Source of the DNA: Polytrichum commune
Taxonomy: Eukaryota > Streptophyta > Polytrichopsida > Polytrichales > Polytrichaceae
NCBI GenBank assembly: GCA_950295325.1
Contig: OX485804.1
Span: 39,618,001 to 39,682,000, forward strand
Length of the DNA: 64,000 nt
Direction of reading: 5' to 3'
Shown: one piece after another, positions 49,100-59,358 of the stretch
Position numbering within the stretch: position 1 is the stretch's first letter
Layout: the number at the start of each line of letters is the position of its first letter
Notes under the pieces: model-generated
Told to the model about the DNA's origin: nothing
Seen by the model: the letters and a program-made list of their open reading frames with translations, nothing else
Databases searched by the model: none
Translations under genes and position numbers: made by a program

Positions 49100-49230
49100 A
49101 AGTACTAGATGATAGTGCAGAGGTACCCAAACCGAATGGAGTGGTTGGTGGTTCAATTCCCAGCCGTGAAATTGTCTCTCTACTTGATGGAAAACTAAAA
49201 ACGCCTCCTGTGTTTTGAAAAAGAAGGATA
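49100..49230 (+). mobile_element. tRNA-like SINE, family B
   Basis: A-box-like GATAGTGCAGAGGTACC and B box GGTTCAATTCC (49150-49160). It aligns with the minus-strand copy at 34985-35060, and the edges are approximate. Confidence 0.6.
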
Positions 49231-51326
49231 CGTGGTAAAACTTGAGGAGAAAATAATTATTTTTGGTTGAAATAAAGAACCCTCTACGGTGTAGCCAAGA
49301 GCAATGACCAATTAATTGTGAGGGACCTTGAAAGCCATTGAAAGGTTGTATCATGGAAACTTGAAATTAAACTATGTATAGTCACAACCCTTTTAATACA
49401 TTTGTCAAAGTCATAAGTAAACATGCTCTCAACTGAATGTTGTTTCTCTACTGTTCTATGTCATATGAATGTGGACTCTTCCCCACAACACGTTACAATC
49501 CATTAAAAGTTGTCAGACGTTGAAGTGTTATGGTCTCCGGTCTTGATCCAAGAATGTCTAGTTTCCATAGCAAGGGCCCTCAAACATTAAAATAAAAATA
49601 ATTGAGGAATATATAGTAGTTTGAAGTTACGTGTGGGTTGGTGTTTCTAATAGCTATCTAATGGCTTACTGCGTATATCAATACACCAAGAAAAGTATGG
49701 ATCTTGATTAGTAATGAAGGTGAAAAAATATTGATTTTTTGAACACCTCAACACATAAATATTATCATACCAAAGTTGGAGATACTTAGACAACTAACAT
49801 CTTTTGGGGTATTTTTCAACTTGATGTTCTAATATCTATATGGTTGGATTGGGTATAAGCTTATCATATGTGACTATAACAATTATCAAAGGTTTGAAAT
49901 TCGTAGCTTGGACCTATGTTGCCCCGACACTTGGACCCATGCCGTCCCGACTCCTGGACCCGAGCATATTAGTTGATATTCTTGATTTTTCCAACCCCGT
50001 ACACCCATACACCCATGCAACCATATGCCCATCCTCATATGCCTCCCATGCCTTTGCTCATAAGCCCACGTGACCCGCCGCCATGCCCTCATGGAATGCT
50101 TTAATTGTTTGTGATTTTTCTTTTCTCCTTAATGAGTATTCCTATTATCTGTGTCATGTCACTTATTCTACTCCATGCATACTGCCTTCCCCAAGTTTTC
50201 CCCACAACACCCATGCTTTCCACATTTGTTTTTTTTAATTTCTTTGGTCATGTGTTTGATTTGAGAAAGAATCTTTGACATGTGGTCCTTCTTCTTTTAA
50301 AACGTTTTGATTTTTTACGCAAATATGGTGGGGAACAATAAGACAATTCCCTCACCACCATCACCACCACCACATCTTCCATGGATAACCATGGTCAATG
50401 TAAAGCGAACATGCTCACATTCACATTGGTGCTAGATCACCGACATTTGCTATTAGTATACCTTTTATAAGAGGACTTGTTGAGATGGTTGACTTTTAGT
50501 TCACCTTGGTTATAATCTAGTATCATTTCAAAGTTATGAGTGGGCATACGGTGATTGTAGTATGCCCGATTTGAGTACTGTGACACTCTATACAAGGTTG
50601 TGAAGAAATAGAGTGGTGTCAAAGTAAACTAATCTAGTGGTGGCAATGTGAAAATGTATATAGTGTTGAAATAAGCTCAACATTGTGACTCTCAATATGT
50701 ACCATAATCAACATAGAACCACGTCGTCCTCGACGGATGAGTTTACATAGACAACAAAAACTACGACCCTTTGTGGGTTGAGCATGAGTTGGAAAATTTC
50801 AACATAGAGATCTCAACATTTGAAAAGGATGTGTGGTGCGCTAGCATTTAAGTTCTTGTCATAGGGCTTGGTGGGAATGAGAGGACACTCCGCAAAGTGC
50901 GGTTAGGGGATGGAGGATGGATATGGGAGGTAGCCGCAGAGAGCTAGTGAAGCTCTCTACCTCATGAACAAAGATCGTTGCACTGGACAAGGAGCATGAT
51001 GGGCTAGCGATGCGCTGGGGCATCACTCAAGACAAACAATGGGGTGGTAAGCATGCAAGAATGATGTGTAGCATGTGTAGATCTAGATCTAAACTTGCTG
51101 AAGTTATTGCAATGCATTACAAACGGGAGAAACATGATACTAAGTGGGTGTTGGCACAAGACGAGTGTTGGGTCTTAGAAGAATAGGTTGGGCTATTCTT
51201 CTTCACCATTGCTTATATATCGTGACTAGCCCATCATGCTCCTAACTCATTACAAGGATCCACACTCTTAGGCTTCTCTCTATCCAGATCTGAACCACCC
51301 CAAGCCGCACATGCAAGGCACAACAA
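49231..51326. other. Gene-poor DNA
   Basis: No gene is supported. Short frames lack motifs. Confidence 0.5.
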
Positions 51327-52391
51327 ATGGCGCAAACACCAATACTCAGGCTTGCACATTCTTACATTACTCTTGAAATTGTCTTTATTTCACAATGTTG
51401 CTCATCCTACCTCTTTACACAATGTAGCCATCATTCTACGCACAAATCTTCTATACTAACCATGTATGTAAAAAATGCCCTACTGTGTAACAAAAGAACT
51501 AGCCATGGAGACTACCAGCATCAACGCTGGACTACGCCAAAAACTCCACGCCAACCTTGCTGGATGTGGACACATCAGCAAAAGTCACACAAAACAGGTG
51601 ATCAACACCAAAACAACCAGCTTTTTGCCCAACACAGAACTCCACAACCAAAGGTAAGACCCATACCCTTTAGCAGAAACCATTTACCCCTGTGCAAACA
51701 CCGCATTTTGCAGATCGCCTGCAACAAATTCAACAGAATAAAAAAAGTCAGATCGACAACTAAGCAAGCAACAAGGTCAGAAGCAAGACACCCCGGCAAG
51801 AAGAAGAACACAACACTGATAAGCAAGTGGCCCATGAACACAACCCCAGCCCCAAAGTCACGAAGACAGCGCGAGGAATCGTCAACAGACAAACAAAGGG
51901 CACCTGCAGTGCCGAAATCGACTCCCCAGAGGCAACGACTCGCCAACCCTGCAACGACGACCAACACCTACGCCGACCCAGAGATAACAACCCCGAACAC
52001 CTGCCAAAACAAACAAGAAAAAGCAACACCAACAGGCAAACAGCCTACAGAGGCAACCTCGAACATGAAAATACTGCGACAGCGGAGCCAACACACAACT
52101 TCGAAGGGCAACGGCACCAACCAGGCGGCACCGACATCAAAGAACAACATCAATTCGACACCAGTAACCAACAGTACCGACCCCGCGCCGAAGAAAAACG
52201 CCGACCCTGCACCGAAAATCAACACCAACCCGACGCCTCCAACGACCAGCAACACGAGCATCATAGACAAACCAAGCATGAGCACAAGCAAATTAAATAC
52301 AAATGACACGGGGAGAAAACAAGCACAGATAAGAGGAAGCTGCAATTGTGGGGACACGCGAACATCAACATATCCGGATTGGCGTTTTTAA
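51327..52391 (+). CDS. Low-complexity A/C-rich open frame, doubtful
   Basis: This 354-codon frame opens with a hydrophobic Cys/His-rich stretch and then becomes Thr/Pro/Asn/Lys-rich and apparently disordered (SKNNINSTPVTNSTDPAPKK). No domain is recognised. The plus strand here is strongly A/C-rich, which removes most stop codons, so openness is weak evidence. Complementary frames are also open. It could be the 5' part of an A/C-rich LINE related to the one from 57.7 kb, cut off by the CCGG-rich segment at about 52372. I would not rely on it as a gene. Confidence 0.2.
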   Translation: MAQTPILRLAHSYITLEIVFISQCCSSYLFTQCSHHSTHKSSILTMYVKNALLCNKRTSHGDYQHQRWTTPKTPRQPCWMWTHQQKSHKTGDQHQNNQLFAQHRTPQPKVRPIPFSRNHLPLCKHRILQIACNKFNRIKKVRSTTKQATRSEARHPGKKKNTTLISKWPMNTTPAPKSRRQREESSTDKQRAPAVPKSTPQRQRLANPATTTNTYADPEITTPNTCQNKQEKATPTGKQPTEATSNMKILRQRSQHTTSKGNGTNQAAPTSKNNINSTPVTNSTDPAPKKNADPAPKINTNPTPPTTSNTSIIDKPSMSTSKLNTNDTGRKQAQIRGSCNCGDTRTSTYPDWRF

Positions 52392-53753
52392 GTGCCTAAT
52401 CCGGTTTAGTCCGGATGACCCTAGTATCGTCCAGGGATTCTGTGAAGTGTAGGAGGTCTAGAGCACTCCGTACCTGCTTATTTTCTCTTCCTTAGCCAAA
52501 TTTCCGGAAACCCTGATTTCCGGACTTTTGGTCTTTGGGACATTTTTTTTTTTTTTCCGGATTGTGCCTTTCCGGATGGTATCTCTAAGTCCTAATTATA
52601 ATGCTTACCCCCTCCTCTACATCTATCCTCTAGAATGGGTGGTTTCTTCCGGTGAAGACATCCCTTATAAGATTTGAATCCGGAAACTCCCTCACAATCA
52701 ATCCGGATTGATCAGATCCATCTTGGCAGGTCACACAGAGAGATCCGGATTATTTCTTAGGATCACAATGACCAGAGGAGTCCGAATTCCAACCGGAGAT
52801 CTGACTCGACGGGATAAGTGGGTGACCCGTACCACTTTCCGGATTATCCCGTCCACCGGCGCTGAGACCTCTTCGGAAGATCAGATTGGCGCAAGTCCGG
52901 ATCCCTTCCGGTCCTTTGCCCAATCCTCCCCACGGCTATCTCATCTAGACGTTACCCAGACATCCGGAACAATGAGGTTCCCTTCCCACTACACTCCGGA
53001 GATGACCTCCACCCCGGAACCCTAACTATTCCGGTCCTTCTCTTCTCCTTCCGACGGTTCAGTCCGGTTACCTCTACCTTGGATTCTACTCAATCTGAGA
53101 TAACTGGGCGATCCGTATCACTTTCTGGATTGATCCGTCTAAGGGCGGTGGGACCTCTTCAGAAGATCAGATTGGCGTAAGTCCGGATCCCTTCCGGATT
53201 TCACCCAATCCTCCCAGCGGCTATCCCACCTAGACGTTACTTAACCATCCGGGTCAGTGAGGTTTCCCTCCCACTACACACAGAGGGGGTCTACAAGGCA
53301 ATAACCAGATTTGATCCGGGTTTCCTCTCCCATGTCCTATCCGGAACTCCTATCCCTCATGCCCTCCTTCCTCCGCTAATGATCTCCGGATCATTCATAC
53401 AAACATCCATCAAGGAAAGTCAAGGAGTGAGAAAAACAAAAGAACTTATTAGAGTAGGAGCAATCATAATACAACATTGGAGAAGGAACCCTTCCCCAAC
53501 TTCTTATCCGGCCTTAAGTAGAGGCCCAAAATCCCTAACTTGAGGGCGGCGGCCTAGACGGCCGCCCCTAAGGAAAACCCTAACTGCATCCGTTCTCCCG
53601 GATTTCCCGGATCAAGATCCGGATTTTCCGCTGACAAAACTCAAGGGAGAATTTCATTCCTCATCTTCAAAAACTTCTAAGTCCTACCTTCCTACCTCTA
53701 TTCTACCTAACTAATCTGGCTGCCATTCTAAGCTAAGAAGAGCGGGGCTTCTT
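52392..53753. repeat. CCGG-saturated downstream region of the gag-like ORF
   Basis: More than 25 CCGG sites (mostly TCCGGA or TCCGGT contexts) lie in 1.4 kb of non-coding DNA. An imperfect direct duplication pairs 52813-52995 with 53099-53282 (AGATCAGATTGGCG in both). No gene; probably the 3' untranslated part of the same element as the ORF at 53754-55781. Confidence 0.65.
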
Positions 53754-55781
53754 CTAAGCCGATCCCTCCTTCGAATGGCTGCCTAGTTCACTGACGGCGG
53801 ATGAGCCGCCTCCCGGCGACGCCTTCTGCAACCGCGTGAGCATCCTCCTCATGTTCGGAGAAGGGGCAATCTCATCCTCCGAGTCCGCGGTTCTCTCGGT
53901 CCGCGGTGTTCCGGTCCCTGGGGTTCCGGAAACTGTACTCCCCTTCCGAATGCTCCGGACCGGAGAAGGATCGCTTCCGGTACACTGTTCCGGATTCTGC
54001 CCGCCCAAGATCGAAGCAGTCCGCGGATCCCTGTTGGAGGCCGCTCTTGAAGGTGGCGGAGGGAATGGACTAACCATTTGGCAGTCCGGAGGAGAAGACG
54101 GTGAGGCTTGAGTCATAGGAGTCTTACCCCTACTCGGAGTTGCCTCCCGGTCCGAAGTTTGGTGCCGAATTGGCGTCCTAGCCCTATCTGGAGTCCGGGA
54201 CCGATCCGAGGTCCTCGGAACAGGGGATTGGCCTCGCCCGGATCGAACGGACCCAGTGCTCTTCCTCCTCACCTGGGGAGAGCGGGCCCTTTCCGGAGCC
54301 CCTCCGGAACTACCAGACCGAGAGCCGCCTCCCTGCTGGTTGGGTCCTGCAGACGTCGGCGGATTCTGAACCAGGGCCACTTCACCAACCACCTCATAGA
54401 GAGTCCCGGTTGGTGATCCAGGCGGACCCGGATAGAGTACCCGCCGGGGTGTTCCGCTTGGCGGAACCACCTTCTGGATTTCCGCTAGGAGATCCTTCAT
54501 CGTCCGTGAATACTTTACGAGGATGGGGAGGGTCTGCCTGGCGGAAGCGGGTTCTCCGGACTCCATCATCCGGTCGTAGAGATGCGCCTTGTTGACGATC
54601 TCCACCGGATGCCCCACCAACTCCCGGATTCGACTGAAGACCACTGCCTGTTCCGCATGGTACTTTCGGATCTCCTCGCTCTTCTGACTCAGCTCCTGAG
54701 TCATGGCCGCCACCTGCGCGGTGAGGTGAGCATTCTCCGTCTTGGCCTGCTCGAGCTCCTTCCTGTCCGCCCTCTTGGCCAACTCCCGGAGAATATTTCC
54801 GGGTCCGCAGTCGTCCATGGCCTGGTTTGCTCCTCGGATAATGTGCTCCAGCCGGTAGTACTGGTTTTGCAGATCCTCCATCCCCTCCTGGACCCGCTTG
54901 AAGGGATTTTCTGGAAAGTCCCAAGCGGAGAGATCCACATTCCGCCAAGTGGTCTCCCGGCTGGGCCCGGGTTCCGGATGATGATGAGGAGGAGAGAGTG
55001 GCCTCGAGATGGTGGGCGGCGGGCTTCCGGGTGAGGAGGGAGGTGCTTCCGGAATGATTGGGTCGCTGGAAGTCTCCGTCTCGAGGTCTCCGGCTTCCGG
55101 GAGGAGCTTGTAGGTGACCTCGTCCGCCGCTATCGTTAGCAGGTCCTCCTCTTCTGCCAAGATGTAGTCGAAATGCTGGTAGAGATGCAGAATGAAGGGG
55201 GAGAGGAAGGAGGGTTTCCGGCCAATATGGGGGAGGGCCCGCCCTACCATTTCCTGGATAATCAGCCCCCAGTTCACAGGCCGGACTTTGGACATAGCAC
55301 CGAACAGGGTGTTAGCCATGGTAAGGCTAATCCGCTTCGGCTTGTCCGGGTTAAGGATAGGCAAGAGGAACTCTAACACCCTTCGCTCTCTCAGGTTCCG
55401 GCAGTTCCCGGGGTGGAAGCCGTCCTTCGGATCCGCGTCCCCTCTAAATTTTCCGGCGAACAGGCCGTTGCGGCGGCCGGCCCACCCCTCTGCAATCCCC
55501 CTAGGAAACCCGTAGACCCTATTCCAAGTATCCGGAGTCCAATTTTCCGGATCCCTCCTCTTTGTTCCTAGCCACTGATTTCCTCTCTCAAATTTGAATT
55601 CTCGGAGGGTATCTTCTGCTCGGAGGTTCCAGGGTTTGGCGAGCAACCCCGCGCAGCCCATAACCCGGAGATCTTCCGCGAGCTCCTGCAGCTCCCTATC
55701 CTCCCTCGGAATTGCAGGGATGAGGGCTTTGAGCGGAACCGGGATGGGTTCCCTCTGATCCTCTTCCCGTGCTTCCGGCAT
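53754..55781 (-). CDS. Gag-like retroelement protein, 675 aa, intact
   Basis: One uninterrupted minus-strand frame starts at the ATG at 55781 (MPEAREED). Residues about 60-200 form a compact helical domain (WTPDTWNRVYGFPRGIAEGW, ISLTMANTLFGAMSKVRP, LSPFILHLYQHFDYI). A Pro/Ser linker follows, then a coiled-coil-like stretch around residues 285-410 (LEQAKTENAHLTAQVAAMTQ), and a Ser/Arg/Thr/Pro-rich disordered tail with repeats such as SDRSRTPDRARTP. No protease, RT, zinc knuckle or transposase motif is seen. GC-rich third positions and dense CCGG sites set it apart from its AT-rich surroundings, pointing to a recent arrival. A structural (gag-type) role is inferred from architecture only; a host gene remains possible. 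Confidence 0.6.
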   Translation of the reverse strand: MPEAREEDQREPIPVPLKALIPAIPREDRELQELAEDLRVMGCAGLLAKPWNLRAEDTLREFKFERGNQWLGTKRRDPENWTPDTWNRVYGFPRGIAEGWAGRRNGLFAGKFRGDADPKDGFHPGNCRNLRERRVLEFLLPILNPDKPKRISLTMANTLFGAMSKVRPVNWGLIIQEMVGRALPHIGRKPSFLSPFILHLYQHFDYILAEEEDLLTIAADEVTYKLLPEAGDLETETSSDPIIPEAPPSSPGSPPPTISRPLSPPHHHPEPGPSRETTWRNVDLSAWDFPENPFKRVQEGMEDLQNQYYRLEHIIRGANQAMDDCGPGNILRELAKRADRKELEQAKTENAHLTAQVAAMTQELSQKSEEIRKYHAEQAVVFSRIRELVGHPVEIVNKAHLYDRMMESGEPASARQTLPILVKYSRTMKDLLAEIQKVVPPSGTPRRVLYPGPPGSPTGTLYEVVGEVALVQNPPTSAGPNQQGGGSRSGSSGGAPERARSPQVRRKSTGSVRSGRGQSPVPRTSDRSRTPDRARTPIRHQTSDREATPSRGKTPMTQASPSSPPDCQMVSPFPPPPSRAASNRDPRTASILGGQNPEQCTGSDPSPVRSIRKGSTVSGTPGTGTPRTERTADSEDEIAPSPNMRRMLTRLQKASPGGGSSAVSELGSHSKEGSA

Positions 55782-55820
55782 TTTCCTCTCCTTTCTCAAT
55801 TTCCGGCTCGACTACGGAAA

Positions 55821-55844
55821 CTCTCTCTCTCTCTCTCTCTCTCC
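55821..55844. repeat. (CT)12 microsatellite in the 5' leader
   Basis: On the minus strand this is a GA repeat about 40 bp upstream of the gag-like start codon. GA repeats are common in plant leaders and core promoters. Confidence 0.85.
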
Positions 55845-56083
55845 TCCGGATTCCCTTTCTTCCGTCTAATTGCTACAGAGTCCCGGCAAGCCAACTGCCG
55901 GTGACCGGAAAGTGCGGAGTCCCAGCAATCCAACTGCTGGCGGCTCGAAATGACGACAAACTCACCACTCGTTCTCTCAACAATTTGCCTTTTGTGAACA
56001 GAGAAAAAAAAGTGGGAAGGAGAAGGAAGGGACCCTTAAATATCCTTCCTCCCTCTTCCTTCCCTTGTTACCGTTTGGTTTAA

Positions 56084-56110
56084 CGGAAAACGGTTGCCAA
56101 CCGTTTTCCG
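56084..56110. repeat. 27-bp palindrome upstream of the gag-like ORF
   Basis: Arms CGGAAAACGGTTG and CAACCGTTTTCCG are separated by one base. Degenerate CAACGGTTTTAC units follow to about 56155. Confidence 0.9.
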
Positions 56111-56456
56111 GCGGTTTTTACCAACGGTTTTACTAACAGTTTTACCAACGGCTTTCTCTTCCCCCCCACCATCATAAGTCCGTTGTAACCGTCTCTCCAC
56201 TTCCGGGCCGTTAGTTGAACGTGGCATAACCGTTACTTGGTCCGGCCCAGCGGTCCGGACCATGATCAAACGGTCCCTCTATTCCAATTTACCGGACCGG
56301 TAATCATACCTCTTTTTACTCTTTTCATCGTGTGAGACGGATTTAGATTGCCCTATTCCCTAGTGCCCTAAATTTTAACCTAAGAGACCCTATTGTCCTT
56401 ATGTAAGCAAGCAAAAATACGGAAAATGGATCCGTATTTCCGTATTTCCGTCGAAT

Positions 56457-57716
56457 TTGGACTCCCACATCAATCAGTGGAAACCTAACAGAGGGAGCAA
56501 TATGTCATTTCTGTCCAAAATCCCCCAGGACAGAAAACATCGACCAAATGTTGCCTCAACCAGCCAATATAAAAGAGTGATGCACCTGCACTCTCACAAA
56601 CACAACTGCTTATTGCCAAAACCTCTCTTCACCTCCCACCCATGCTCAAGTTTGCCTAGATCGGACCCCCTGTCCTCCCCAACCTCTTACCCCACTTATC
56701 ATTTCCTCTATAGATACATAGCTAGCAGAAAGGAGCAAATAGAAGTAGTAGCATCCCTTAGAACCTACATTGTAAAAGCCCTGGAGCCGAGAGTAGATTA
56801 CTGTAGCGAGGGCCGAGAATACCACACGGAGGCAGCCGGAAACCAGAACCACGGTAGAAGCAGCAGCCTCACAGAACCTGCAGCTGGAGAAGGAGCCCCT
56901 GGTGAGATCGACGGAGTAGCTAAAGGCGAGGAGCTGTAGCAGCCAACCAAAACAGCAGAGTGCCGACACCGAAGTACTAAAGATCACCGGCACCGAAACA
57001 CCGCAGGCCGCCAGCACCGAAACACCATAGGACGACGGCACCGAAACACCGAGCCAGCCAAAGGACCAGTAGAGAGACGCCCAGGAGAGGAGCCAGGCGC
57101 AGGAGCCATAGGAGCGACCCGACAGAGGCACCACATCACAATACCTACTACCAAGGAAGACCAATCAGGTTCGCCACACTCATCAATTAGGGCCCCTCTT
57201 TATATTTACAAAACTCACAGTCTTAGTATTAGAGTTAGGTACTTTTATTACAAACTCTTGAAACACAAGGGGATGCTTATTTTGCAAGCATGCACCCTTG
57301 GCCATCACAAAACTATGAACAAAGGATATGTCCAAAAATGCATGCAAATTCTTAGGATTAAAATGAAATATGTGTACAAAAACATAATGCAACAAAACAA
57401 ACCCTACCCTATCATCGTCATAAGTAGATATATCCTCGGCACCCCTAGAAAAGTACATGCTTGGATAAAAAACACTAGACAACCCACAAATGCTAAATCA
57501 AAACACCACCCCCCTTATCTCAGCAATTACTACTATATGCATAGACATTTGTATAGTAACTTTACTCAAACAAAATACATCTCCCTCTCAAAAGTCATAC
57601 TTCACCCGGCCCCACAAATTAAGTTGTGGGGAGAAGCAGACCATGAGATTATAGGGAGAAACCAAATAATACAAAAAAACTTCAAAATATTAACGCTAAA
57701 TCTTTGTATGCTCAGA
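56457..57716 (+). other. Probable 5' region of the A/C-rich LINE
   Basis: No convincing gene. 56966-57060 holds a 24-bp repeat (CACCGAAACACCGCAGG-like). The frame that leads into ORF1 is already open from 57258, but the better start is the ATG at 57717. Confidence 0.4.
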
Positions 57717-59358
57717 ATGTCTCAACGGGCCACAAACTCAAGCTCCTCCCAAAGATACAAAGAGAAACTCCTAGCCCTAGAAAATGACCCCGATGTTGAA
57801 ATGTTTGTAACCCAAAAACGTTCATCCTCTACCGCTCAAGTCACCTCAAACCAAAAGAAGGCTAAAGGCAAATCAAACTCCGGTTTGAAACGCCCTCCCT
57901 TTTGGCTAGGGTACCAAGCTATGAATTGGACTAATAAAGGAAAAAGACTCCCCATGGATAGCCATGTCCCGGTAACCACGCTAGTAAAAAACGGGATGAG
58001 AGAGAAAGAAGCTAGAGAATGTCAATCCGTCATATCTTCCTTCCCCTTTCTCATCCAAGAAGAATGGCCTAACTCTAGAGAGGACGGTAAGGAGGGTCAA
58101 CATTTCAACCTCACACAAATCCCTTCGGATGTCGAGGTTGATAAGTTTGGCTTCTCATTTGATTACCAAATCGCAATCATATTTGAAATAGGTGAAATTG
58201 ATTGGGAAAAAGATACGATCATGTCATTAGTAGAGTCAAGGCTCAAAGAGATGAACATTGAGCTAGGGGATATAATAGGAGAACCCATTGCACTCATGTG
58301 TTACCACAAATCCACAAAGTGGAGTGGGGTAATAAAGCTACATTTGAAAACCCCCGAAATTGATGGGGTGGGGCTCCTTCAAGGACTCCGCCCATTCATT
58401 CTCAAACTTGATGAGGGTAAATTCAAAAGGGAAAAAATATGTCAAACATATGATTCCCTAGCCTTGAACAACCTTTTGTCGGTCAAAATCACAAGTGAGG
58501 GGCTAGCATCCAAGGAATGGTACGAAATGTTCGAAAAAATGGTAGAAGAGAGTTTCCAAAGGGGAACGGAATACGAAATAACTAATATCCAAAAAAAAAA
58601 AAAAAAACCTCTTTGCATGGGTAGTAGCCTCTTCACCGGAACAAGCACAACGGATGAAAGAGCATAAAATCACCTACAACAACGAAATTTTGGACGGGAA
58701 ACTAGCCGATTGATCACTTGCATCCAAGGATGACATCGCAAGGAAGAACGCCCTCATCCTCATTGCCAAAAATCTCAACAAAGCAAAAAGCGTGGAAGAA
58801 ATTGAGGAGAGCATCGAAGCACATATGGGGCCTAAGAATGCGGTCAACTTCTTCTTCAAAAGAGATGGCAAAAACGGTAAGCATCTAGGCTCATGCAACA
58901 TTCAATGCCTAAATGCCTAAATGCCTAAATGCTATGGTATACAAGAAATTTGGCAAGAAAACGGTAAAACTACTCGGTAAATATGTAGAGTTTACCCCCA
59001 CCCTAGGAGCCTTGACGTAGCTAATGCACCTAGTGCAATTGAACTCACTAGACTAGGGTTTAGTGATGTGAACACTGCCCTTGCAAGTACCATTGAAACA
59101 CTTGAGAACATTCCCACAAAGGGAAACCTACACAAAGATCTCATGAAAGAGATAATCGGGATAAGAGAGGAAATTACCACTGTGAAGGAAGAGTTACGAA
59201 GCGAGCAACAACAAATTGCAGAAAAAGCCGCGGAAAAATCCACATCAACCCTCTACACACAAATGACACTCCTAAAAAGACAACTCGCCACAACCATGCA
59301 AGCACTAGAGATGGCTAGCTCCTCGGCTATTGAAGGAAACATGGATACGACAAACTAG
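57717..59358 (+). pseudogene. LINE ORF1, frameshifted
   Basis: It starts MSQRATNSSSSQRYKEK. The middle has repeated alpha/beta-like segments (FGFSFDYQIAIIFEIGEID; YEITNIQ, then LFAWVVASSPEQAQRMKEHK after a frame change) that resemble RNA-binding RRM-like folds. The last block, 59068-59358, is a coiled coil (IIGIREEITTVKEELRSEQQ). The frame is lost in a run of 17 A at 58591-58607, and in-frame stops follow (LAD-stop near 58711, and near 58919). The role would be RNA binding in the LINE particle; that is inferred from position and fold hints, not from a recognised family. Confidence 0.55.

Noticed and set aside
51602-52357. Hydrophobic minus-strand frames of 90-129 codons
   Set aside because: Shadows of the A/C-rich plus strand, where complementary stops are rare by composition.
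52372-56440. LTRs or terminal inverted repeats of the CCGG-rich element
   Set aside because: I compared both borders and found no matching terminal sequence, so element class and exact ends are left open.
56646-57164. 172-codon minus-strand frame rich in Ser, Val and aromatic residues
   Set aside because: Composition-driven, overlaps a short tandem repeat, and no family motif is seen.
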